DNA of 64,000 nt from NCBI GenBank assembly GCA_903813345.2, contig CAIIXF020000006.1:8422989-8486988 (forward strand), given 5' to 3'. Position numbers and translations under genes: made by a program. Shown here one piece after another: positions 40,101 through 52,100 of this stretch. Every line of letters begins with the position of its first letter. Position 1 is the first letter of the stretch. The notes beneath the pieces are model-generated. The model made no database searches and was not told the origin of the DNA. It saw nothing but the letters and a program-made list of their open reading frames with translations. The stretch is from Owenia fusiformis. Lineage: Eukaryota; Annelida; Polychaeta; Sabellida; Oweniidae.

Positions 40101-43100
40101 AGTTCAGAGGAAGAAAATATGGAATTTTATAACTCTGAGAGGAATAATACATGGAAACTTCCAATTTTGAGAGGAAATTGACATGGAAAAAATGCTCAAA
40201 AAGGGGGTCTTTGGCGCGGCACATAGGTATTAAGAGGTATATTGGAATGAACCCCCCGGGACAGAACGTCAGACTTTTGTCAGCAATAACCCATGGCAAA
40301 ATTACAACGTCGGAGAAACGTTTTCTTTACATCATATTTCCACTCTCACTCTCAATTACCACGTTAAGTTCATCTGTGTGAGCCAACATATGCCTGTGCC
40401 TCCACCGATCAGTATTTAAAGTTACCACAACTCGTGGCATACATGTATATTCGTTATATATTTAACATTTACTTCACGTCACAAATTAAACGAATTTGTT
40501 GAGACCACAACGTCTTTGTCACGTTCTTTTTCACATACATGTATATGTATTTTTCACGTTTAAACCCCGTTTCGTCAACGTCAAAATTAACTGTTTCGAC
40601 AACGTTGCAAATAAACCAATTTCGTGAGGACATAGCGTCTTTTTGTAACGTTTCCTGCACTTACAAATATTTTTTTACATTTCAATTGAAAACACGTTTC
40701 GACAACGTTGAAATTAACCGTTTGCACTACGTTGAAAATGAACCATTTTGGTCAGAAAATGACGTCTTTGTAACGTGTGTTACAATTACAAATATTTTTC
40801 ACATTCAAACCATGTTTTGACAACGTTACAATTAACCATTTTCACTACGTGGCAAATGAACCAATTTGGTGGGAAAACAAGGACTTTGTAACGTTTCCTA
40901 GACTTACAATTATCTTTCACATTTAAAACACGTTACGACAACGTCAAATTTTACTGTTTATATTACGTAGCAAATGTAACAATTTGGTGAGAACTGCAAC
41001 GTCTTTGTAACGTTTTCTACACTTACAAATATCTTTCACATTTAAAACACGTACGTTACGACAACGTCAAATTTTACCGTTTACATTACGTAGCAAATGT
41101 ACCAAATTTGGTGAGAACGCAACGTCTTTGTAACGTTTTTTACACTAACAAATATCTTTCACATTTAGAACACGTTACGACGACATCAAATTTTACCGTT
41201 TATATTACGTAGCAAATGAAACAATTTGGTGAGAAGTGCAACGTCTTTGTAACGTTTTCTACACTTACAAATATCTTTCACATTTAAAACACGTTACGAC
41301 AACGTCAAATTTTACCGTTTACATTACGTAGCAAATGTACCAAATTTGGTGAGAACACAACGTCTTTGTAACGTTTTTTACACTTACAAATATCTTTCAC
41401 ATTTAGAACACGTTACGACAACATCAAATTTTACCGTTTATATTACGTAGCAAATGAAACAATTTGGTGAGAAGTGCAACGTCTTTGTAACGTTTTCTAC
41501 ACTTACAAATATCTTTCACGTTTAAAACACGTTACGACAACGTCAAATTTTACCGTTTACATTACGTAGCAAATGTACCAAATTTGGTGAGAACACAACG
41601 TCTTTGTAACGTTTTCTACACTTACAAATATCTTTCACATTTAAAACACGTTACGACAACGTCAAATTTTACCGTTTATATTACGTAGCAAATGAAACAA
41701 TTTGGTGAGAACTGCAACGTCTTTGTAATGTTTCCTGCACTTACAAATATTTTACACATTTAAAAAACGTTACGACAACGTTAAATTTTACCGTTTATAT
41801 TACGTAGCAAATGAAACAATTTGGTGAGAAGTGCAACGTCTTTGTAACGTTTTTTACACTTACAAATATCTTTCACATTTAAAACACGTTACGACAACGT
41901 CAAATTTTACCGTTTACATTACGTAGCAAATGTACCAAATTTGGTGAGAACACAACGTCTTTGTAACGTTTTCTACACTTACAAATATCTTTCACATTTA
42001 AAACACGTTACGACAACGTCAAATTTTACCGTTTATATTACGTAGCAAATGAAACAATTTGGTGAGAAGTGCAACGTCTTTGTAACGTTCTCTACACTTA
42101 CAAATATCTTTCACGTTTAAAACACGTTACGACAACGTCAAATTTTACCGTTTACATTACGTAGCAAATGTACCAAATTTGGTGAGAACACAACGTCTTT
42201 GTAACGTTTTCTACACTTACAAATATCTTTCACATTTAAAACACGTTACGACAACGTCAAATTTTACCGTTTATATTACGTAGCAAATGAAACAATTTGG
42301 TGAGAACTGCAACGTCTTTGTAATGTTTCCTGCACTTACAAATATTTTACACATTTAAAAAACGTTACGACAACGTTAAATTTTATCGTTTATATTACGT
42401 TGCAAATGAACCAAACTGGTAAAAATTCAACGTCATTGTTACGTTTTTCACACCAGCACAAATTTCGAACTTTACTAACACATTACTACAACGTCATTTT
42501 TTAACCATCCACCGACGTTTTGCTGAATGTCACAATTTTACGTTGCTTTGACGTTTATATAACGGAAATATACAACGTCTCCAGTGAACTTATATACCAC
42601 ATATGAGTGACGTTACATGGACGTCACTGTTTGCTGGGTTATAATATCAGAAAAAATCCGAAAAAATCACAAAAAAAAAATACCAAAAAGTAGGTTCATA
42701 ATTAACTTTTCCCCTTTACAGTTTAAATCATGTCTGAAAGTTCAATACAACTTTGCACTAAAAATTATTAAAAAGGCCTGCACTTTTGGTGAAAATTGCG
42801 TCTGAATTAGGGGAAATTGGTGAGGATGGGTGGATTAGGGACAGCTTAAGAGATAATCCAATCATTTTGATTATCATCCTAATGTCATTTATTGAAGATA
42901 AGACATGGATCTAACAGAACCATTTGATTTTGTGGTTAAATTATTCTTCGAACTAAAGATATAGCCCTTTGAAAATGGCTTGCCACAACTTACATGCTCC
43001 TTTCTTAATCATCAAATATTTCTTAATGCATTTCAAAAAAGATTATCTTTTTAACACCAATGCAAAGATTGAACAAAGGACACACTGTTTCAATAATAAG

Positions 43101-46100
43101 ATGCCATATATTAAATGGGCCACTTCAATGTTTTAGCATATCAAAAATATTTTGAAACATTAGTGATGTCACTAAGGTACCAAAAACTTTTTGAATTTTT
43201 TTTTTCGAAGTCAATCTTTTCTAAATATGCTAGACGTTCATAAAAACCAATGTTGATTGTCTAACCAGGTTAAAGGAAGAATAAATTATGTTTTAGATAT
43301 CATTGTACCATTGGTTTCTATGAGGACTAAAATTTTGAAATGCATTTTTCTCAGAACCATTTTCATGCACTTATAAGTTCATTTCTCGCTTATTTATGAA
43401 CCGATTTTCTTGATTTTTTCGGCAAAACACATTGGAGGATGAATGCTATGCATTGGTATGAATTGTGGCTAATTAGAAGATATGAGTGACCTCTAAAAGT
43501 TCTTGAGTTCGTACATTTACGACCTTACGGTCGTAAACATTACGACAATGAGGTCGTTAATTTACGTTCTTGGAACCGATAAAAACGACCTTAAGGACGT
43601 AAATTAACGGCCTTATGGTCGTACATTTACGTTCTTGCGGTCGTTTATGTACGACCTTGCGGTCGTAAACATTACGACTATGAGGTCGTTAATTTACGTA
43701 ACGACCTTAAAGACGTAAATTAACGACCTTATGGTCGTATATTTACGTTCTTGCGGTCGTACATTTACGGTCGTAAACATAACGACGTAACTTTGCACGT
43801 TGTACCACTTGGCCAGCCATAATGGGCAGGTTGGCAAACAGTACTTGGCCTTTATAATGACGTTATTGTACTATCATTCATGACTTATTTTTGAATAATT
43901 TCAGATCACAAATTATTTTTGACAGCTCTTGTATCTTTCAAAATTTAAAACGAGAATTTTAATATTTTTTGTTTGAATTTGTTTTCAGATTGCAACTTCC
44001 AAATAACATCGCCTTCCCCTACTGAGCCTACTGAATTGTATTCTCCTATAATTACTCATCGGTCGAGCGACTATACATTTAAACTAAGTTTCAAAGTGTT
44101 GTCTGCTGTGGCGACCGCAGGATCTCTCCTGCTATTTCGTCAAGATGCAAGCACAAATGTGCGGACAGAGATATGGCGTAATCCGGCAGGTAAGACTTGT
44201 ACACCAGTTTACGCTAGTTTAGGCCTTTTTCTTTGTAGACTTTTATATCCGCTACAACATTTTGCAAAGGAGCACGTAGGTTACCGCAAACAATTTCAGA
44301 CGATCCTAACTTGGATTATGAATAGTTTTTGATCATGAACACGGGTGTATCTTTGGCCCATTTATTTTCTCTAAGAAAAGTATAGCCTATATGATGATAA
44401 TTAAAATCAAACTAAGTGATATTAAACGGCCAATGGACCAATCAACATGATTTTTTAAAAATGTTGATCTGATTTTCACTAAAAATGCAACCTTTTATTG
44501 TAATGTTGAATGCATAATTAGAATGTGCTTTGAGGCATGTTCTATTTCTTAAAAGGAAAAGTGGATTCTCAAAGAAACTTTAAAGATACTGAAATTGGAT
44601 GACCAAAATGAGCTTAAACCAATGGATAGCATGGTTTTTAATGGGGAAATGGGCAAAATTTCTTTGAAGAATTCAGTTTTCCTCTCAAGAGATAATTGAT
44701 ACATCAAAATAAAGAATAATAATGCATTAAACATTGTAAAAATGATTGCATTTTGGTGAAAATGAGGTCAACGTCTTTGAAAATGTAGGTTGATACTTTA
44801 GTTTGATTGCTAGCAAAATATATATGAGTCCGAATTACTTAATCATCAGTGTATATATACCTTTCTTTGAGAAAATGAATGGATCTTGAAGATAAACCTG
44901 TATTCATGGTCAGAAAATAGTCAATCCAAGATAAAACCGTCTGAAATCATTTGCCATAACCTACCCAAACCTTTAAATGTACTGCCCAAGAGAGGCTCAT
45001 ATATATCTATTATTTATTTTGATACCTTTCATTTAAAATACACAGGAGACAGGTTACTGAAAAATATAGATATTTTACCACTTTCTATTGAGCTATCATG
45101 TTTTTCAGTCAAATGCTCGAAAGCAACCGGTCTCGAACTGTATTGTTTCACTGGCAATATAAGAAGCTAACAGGCGGGGGGCAAATTTCAAATAAGAATA
45201 AAAAATTGTGGCCCCATAAAAATTTGAGCCCCATCTTTTGATAATTTGGCCTAAAAAGGCCCAAAAGAGGACAGGTAATGCAATAAGACCCACTAATCGA
45301 GGCCCTTCAAAATATTTAGGCCCGAAATATTTTTTGGTCCAATGCCCCCTCCCCCTAGATCCGCCAGTGAGTTGCCCCTCCCTCCATTGGTCCATGTTGT
45401 GCCATTATTATACATTGTGCGAATGATAGTATGAATATATAGTGCATTCCCGTTGTATGTTTTAGTGTTCTTACCTCAACGCATTACTTACGAGGGCCTT
45501 CCAAATGGAGAATACAGATTGGTTTTTGTCGTCACTGGCGCCACTGTACAAATTGATCACATCGAACTATATGGATGTAAGGGTCATCATTTTTTCCAAA
45601 ACACCATTTTATATTAACAGGATACCATGTCACAATAAAATTGATAGTTTTGCAACCAGTGGAAAGCATCCTACTTTGTCAAAAGTGTATATTACTGCAA
45701 TTTACCGCAGAGATCGTTTAGACTGATGTTTAGAATTAGAATCGATTGCCAGGTATAAAATATGTGCGTAGCTAGCACCGAATTTTTTGACTTGAAATAT
45801 AACATGTGATTCTATTGTATGCGCACAAGACCAGAACGAAGATAAGGTCTTGGAACGAGATAAACTATCAATGAATTGGTCCTTAACGAGAACTCCAACT
45901 CTTCCATTATTCTGTGTGGATATATTTCAGTGATTTAATAGACTAGGTGCGAGTAGAAATAATTTTGATTTACGTCATTTAAAATTCAAAATGCAGTCAA
46001 ACAGTGAAGTTTGAATATGTGACTTCTAGGTCGGCGAGATTCCCATAGCCCCCACGTTATAAAATAACAAAAAGTGAAATATCTTTTCTTATATTGGACA

Positions 46101-49100
46101 GATAACATTTTCTTTTACTGGACATATTTTAATTTGTATCAGATACATAAGGATAATATGAAAATGGAACCACTAAAACTGATGCATATTCAAGTTAAAG
46201 GAAATTTTCTAGTAACCTGCCATGTTATTTACCCCGGAAAGGCCACCTGGTGGTGAAAATGGTAACTACCTACTCGCATCTGGGTAATTGCGTTACCCTG
46301 GGGTCCGTTTTTGAAACCATCGTAACTTACGATTTGGTCGCAAGTCATTGTTCATCAAAACAGAGACAAATGGTTTTCTCGGAATCGTAAGTTACGATCG
46401 TACGAAAAACGAACCCCTGTATCGTTGGTAAGTTTATATTTTTTAGTTGGCAGTCTTACAATTCAACATAATATAATGGGTTTGTTTTAGCGCATTGGGC
46501 TCCTTGGGATGGAGGTGAGACGTGCTCAACCACTTGCGAGGAAGGAGTGAAGACATTCACCCGTGTTTGCCTACATCCAGAAGACAGATTACCCAGAGAT
46601 TCGTGCATTGGAGAAACAGTGAAATATGAATATTGCAATAAGGGACCTTGTCCAAGTAAATATATTTCAATATGGGATCATGCCCAAATAATTTAATTTC
46701 CTCATCTTTATACCGCCTACCCTATTATTTGATGGGGTCAAAATTAAATAAACTTTTTCTTATAACCTTTTTCATCAACATTTAATTTGAATATGTTTGT
46801 TGCATTTGTGATGATCCCTTGTTCAAAGTGTTTGTTGTTTTTCTAATCAACGAATAATGCAAAGGCGATCCCGATTTCAGAATGTCTGATTCTGAATCCA
46901 TGGTTGCTAACACATAAAATTACATAAATCATTCTGTCAGGATTGCGCAGTAATGAGTGAATTTAGCAATGAATGCACAATCGCCCACGCATATTGCATC
47001 AGAAACCTGTTGAAAGTGGTTGTTGATAAATCAGTTTCACCTGACAGAATACGTTTAAAATAGAATCTTTTTTGTTTTAGAGATTCTAGTAAAACTCATT
47101 GAAGTTTTGATTTCTAGCTTTAATAATTACAACAATTGGGGAAAAAATATTGAACCGCAAATTCATTTGGGACAGAAGGTTTCCAATAGAAACATATCGC
47201 TTTTTTATGCACAAATATTTTTTTGCAAATTATAGAAAAAATGTTGATTCCTAATTCAATGAGATAGACTTTAATAGTACAATCTCAGGTGTAAATATTT
47301 ACCCCGTGTCAAAAAGTGATGGTAACAACAGGAAGTTCCAAAAGGCGGAAACATACACTTTTATCTTTTTTACATAGTTGATGGATTCTGGGGCGACTGG
47401 AAAAATCCAAGTATATGTTCTGCAACATGTGGCGGCGATGGATCCATGTCTTATACAAGAGAATGCGACAGCCCGGCCCCGATGTTCGGTGGAGCTGCCT
47501 GTGTCGGACCCAGTATTCTGAACACGCCATGCAATAGATTTCCTTGCTCCGGTTTGTATTTTAAGACTTCACTTCTTATTAAAATGAGCACAATTCATGT
47601 TGACTTTATATGTATAAAATGTTTACGTTTATATGTTGATGTACTAGATATATATACATGTATATAGTAACAAAGTACAGTCCAAGAAGTAATTTTCTTG
47701 TAAAATGTTATAATGAAACATATAAGCTGCGACGCTAGAACAAAGACATATCTCAAACCTAAACACAATTTTAAATACTAGAGGAAAAGGAATGTAAATC
47801 AAATCCACAAAACATGTTATCATATGAAAACGTATATAATTCAATCCACAACCAGAAACATCCAAAATAAGTTTTTACAACACTTAACAAAAATACGCAG
47901 AGTTACAACAAAAATAAAATCAAGATAGGAGTCTATTAAAAACTGTGGTTTGAAGCATCAGCATCATTAACATTTTTTATGTGACTTTAGTTTGCGACTC
48001 GGAAAACGGTGTAGCCGACTTCTTTGTTGACGCTTACTCCGCTATAAGTTCCAATTCTCTTGATGCGATTGTTTCATTCGATGACACGTACAAGGGATTG
48101 ATAGAAACCGCCGTGAAGAAATGTACTGGAGGGAATAAGGATTTTTGCCAAATTCGAGATGTACTATTCAATTTTGCAAAAATGAGAGACGCCAGGAACA
48201 AAGTTGGCGTTGGTTATAGGTAAAGTTATTTACAATTTTTTATTTTGTTTACAAAACAATGAAGCTAGTACTTGTAATGTTCATTCTAAATAACCATAAC
48301 ACATTTAAACTCATCATCAAGATCTCCTTGTCAGTATTCATTGAAGGTTTAAAACATTTAACTCTCCATAGTTTGGAGGAAATATAGATTAAACAAACAA
48401 ACATATTGTAGTAATTGAATTAAATGACTTTTAAAATTGAAAAGGTGCAAATAGTAGAATTTGTTTTATTGATAGATGGGGACTTTTTGGATTGTTCATA
48501 TATTCTATTTCTCAACGATCTATAGCTCAATATTGACTACAAAAAATCGAATCAATGGTGACGTTTCGTTCTTTAATTCTTTAAATGTTTATATAATTCT
48601 TACCGTACATGCTAGACGTAACATAGACAAATGTTAATCACGTTAAACCTTGATAATTATTCTTTTGTAATATTTAAAACATTATGTTCATAAATTCACA
48701 ACATTTTACGCCATCATTAGGGAGTCCTAGATGTTTAAAGAAATAGATATATCGAAAACTATGATAGGATTTCAAAACGTATCCTCGTTTCATCCTGGCT
48801 TTTGTGCCTCTTTAATAGTTTTCCTTCCAGCATACTTTTTTATCAAGCTTCTTTAACTTTATTTTTCGTTCCGTTTTGGTGCTTAGTAAACATGCGCGTA
48901 TAGCACACATGTTGCGCATACAACATTTTGTTTGCCATTCAGAGTTTGATAATGATAATACATAATTATGATATGATAATTTATGATATTATTTTGTTTA
49001 CCATCGATTTTGCCTATATGTCAAAATATATTTTATACTGTTTTAGATTGGATACATTTTGTAATTTTAGGGATATATCTGACTCTGAATTAAAGTCAGT

Positions 49101-52100
49101 TGGTCTTCAATCTTATCTCTCTGAATTGAAGCAAGTTTACCTGAGACATCAGCAGCTGTATGACGTCTACACTGGAATGAATATTGAAATGAACCAAACG
49201 ACCAGAGAATTTAAATACCTTAATGCATTTTACAGAGCTCAGGTCAGTTTGTTTCGTTTAGTGATTTATTTTAGTGTCACATTAAACTGGGTTGTGCCAA
49301 TAAAAATGTATCATCTGACCTACGCCCAACTTCATTTTACTTATTGTGTGCAATATAAAGAAGTTATTCACCTGGAGGGATTTGATATGGGGAATATCAC
49401 AATTCATCCGAGGGATATTCCTCATTTGATCCAGACAGGTAAATAACGACCTATACCGTGGTCAAGAGCAATATCTACATCCTCTGTTAAATGAGAGAAA
49501 ATTTTCGAAAAAATGAAATTTTTTGTAAAAAATAAAAATTTTGTAAAAATGAAAATATTTGAATATACCAGGGTTGATATCCATATCATCCCTCTAACCC
49601 AATATTACCCCTGATACATCCCTATCCCAAATATATATGTGATCACTTGCTATTATATACCTGATATTGCTGTGACCATGATATAAAAAAGATGTCGATC
49701 TCACAAACAAAAAATGAGAGCATAGAACATTAGATCCATATTTTACATATTCTTCCGTAATGATGGTACACATATATTACTAATTTATCCCGCCCGAAGC
49801 TACAAGTATATTATTATTAAGCATCTATTTCTTTATATTACTCATTTATTTGACTCCTGTTGGCAAATATCCAGCCATGCTTGGGCTTATGAGACACAAC
49901 TAAACATTCATTTTATATTAAAATTGATAATGACGTTACTTCCGTGTTTAACTCGTACATGTTTTAATTGTTTAAGATCGATTATAACATCGAAATTGCA
50001 AGACAAGACTTGGCTACAATCAACTCCTTTTTCGAAAGCATTCTCGCAACAGTTAAATCCATGTCAGAGGATGTTGAAGATGACTTCCAGCAACTTCACA
50101 TACGTGCTGGTGTGATGGTTGCAGCTGAACTAGTAGAGCTCATCGCGACTAACGCTGCGACTATTGCTGGGTGTGTAGCAAGCTCAGTCATCCTCGCTCC
50201 CTGTTCGGTATGTGATATGTTCCTTATAGAATTCAACCCACTGGCGGATCTCCCCCCCCCTTGGGTGGGCCCAGAAAAAAAATTGGGCCCAAAAAAGAAT
50301 TTTGATTCAAAAAAGGCCTTAAGGCTCCAAAAAGTGGGCCTTTTTGGTCATTACTGGGCCTTTTATTTTTTATGTCAGGCCAAATTTTGAAGAAAATAGG
50401 CCTCAAAATTTCAAAATTTGGGCCCACTTTTGAGTTTTAGGGGCCCAAATTTTTTTTTCTTACCTGAAATTTGCCCCCCCCCCCCACCTTCTTGGTTCCC
50501 AGAGCCGCACCTAAAACCTGAGGTACTTATTTTGTTAGGACATTCCAACACCATATTATCTCTAAGCTGATGAAGTAGATGGTAAGGTTTGATTTGTTAG
50601 ATAACCAAAGGTGCAAAAAAGAATGAATAAATAGCATTAATGTACAGTAAGAAAAATGCTTCATACCGAGTGACAATATTTACGTGGAGAACGCGATGCC
50701 ATACAGTTCGAAATTGAGCGCATATTTCAGATGTAGGAGGTTTCACGTGTCTTAGAATTCTTCTCATACATTGCCGGCCTAGTATTAATCAGGCGCTAGT
50801 TTGTTATTATCACAGTAGACCTGGATAAAAACTTGTTTTGATAAATCCATTAACTAAATTGGATGTTGAAGAGGAATACATTATAACATACGGCCTGTTT
50901 CAATATGGTACTTAGATGGCAGCAATCATCACCATATTCAATAAATTTTGAAATATACAACCAGTGGAGTAAAAAAATATGGCCCAAGGTATAATTTTTT
51001 TGACATTGGTTTTCATATAGGGAAGCGACATTTGGGAACTTGCAGCCTTATTATCGACCGTAACCAAGAATAGCGCCATCGCCGTGATGTGGATTCAAGT
51101 GGAGGAGAGAATGAGAACAAATGTAGATAGTATTCTGGCTGATATAGAACTGGTACAGTTATATGAGCTATTTATTTTGAAAATAACGCATTCATAAGAC
51201 ATTTATTGTTTACAAACGAAATATGATATCAACCATGTCACCATTGATAACCATAATGAAAGATGTACTAAACTAAAGTGAAATCAAGAATTATTTGTTT
51301 CATATTACCCTTTGCATTCGTTCGACTTCACTTCTTTAAAGAGAGCTTCGTCTAGTTAAGAACTAGACTCTGCTTTCAGGGTAGTTTCATATACTATTGT
51401 TCATTAAACAGAATTGAGTATGGCTTATAATATCATTTAAATTCCAGTGTTAATTCATGTAATTGCATAACTAGAAAGCAGCTTTCCATTATAAAATGAA
51501 CTGCTATGCACAAGCTGCATAGGGGAGAATCATTAAAAACGGATTTTGATTACAACGTGATAAATGAGAAATCATTGTTAAATCTGATAATTATTTCATG
51601 CTGGTTACAACACTTTTATGACAAAATATTTATTACAGGCTAAAAATGAAATTAATGCATTGGAAGATTCTCTGAATTTCATCGAAGATGACCTTAAATT
51701 TGCTGAGGGCGATGAAATAGAAATTATAAATAGGAAGCTTCTTGATTTTGTAAATCAATATGGAGGCACTCCGTCAGTGGGAGTAAGTATGGAATATTAA
51801 AGGATTTAAGCTCAAGACTCAATGCATTGTTTGCTGAATCATACCATGAAGGAGTTGTTTCCAAACCTTTGCATAACCGTGCAGCGGGAATGCAAAGTTT
51901 AGGAAACAACGCCTCAGTGGAATGAAGTAGCTACAATGCATTGAGTCTTGGGCTTAAATTCTTTTTACACATTGCATATTTTTTCTATAAAATCATCTAA
52001 AAGGAACAAAATCACTAAAAGAGCACATTTTCAATGAATTTTTTTGCAAGGGTCAAGTTGGCAAGTCATCAAATCTAATGTTAAAAATCCATTCATCTGA

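Larger units (their letters stand above)
31464..42638. mobile_element. Possible 11.2-kb composite element with CCCAGC ends
   Basis: cccagctaacaattttacg at 31464 is the inverted counterpart of the sequence ending tgtttgctggg at 42638 (10 of the outer 11 bases match, followed by similar acgt-containing sequence on both sides). Just inside each end sits a long ACGT-rich tandem array with a different unit. Between the arrays lie MITEs and AT-rich DNA. No transposase was found. That the two ends belong to one insertion is inference; no target-site duplication is evident. Confidence 0.45.
12035..43988. other. Intron 3 (31,954 bp), filled with repeats
   Basis: Bounded by donor gtaagt at 12035 and acceptor ttttcag ending at 43988, and joined in frame (an AAT codon is split 1/2). 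It contains nested inverted repeats, LINE 3' ends, many MITEs, two satellite arrays and hairpin clusters, listed separately. No gene with intact exons was found inside. Stretches not itemised (12035-12650, 13100-14330, 24810-26060, 28500-28750, 36400-37190 and 37830-38990) are AT-rich non-coding DNA without structure I could define. Confidence 0.7.

Noticed and set aside
49045-49070. Alternative acceptor for exon 9 at 49045
   Set aside because: It would add residues in a frame that does not complete the split Arg codon from exon 8; the acceptor at 49070 does.
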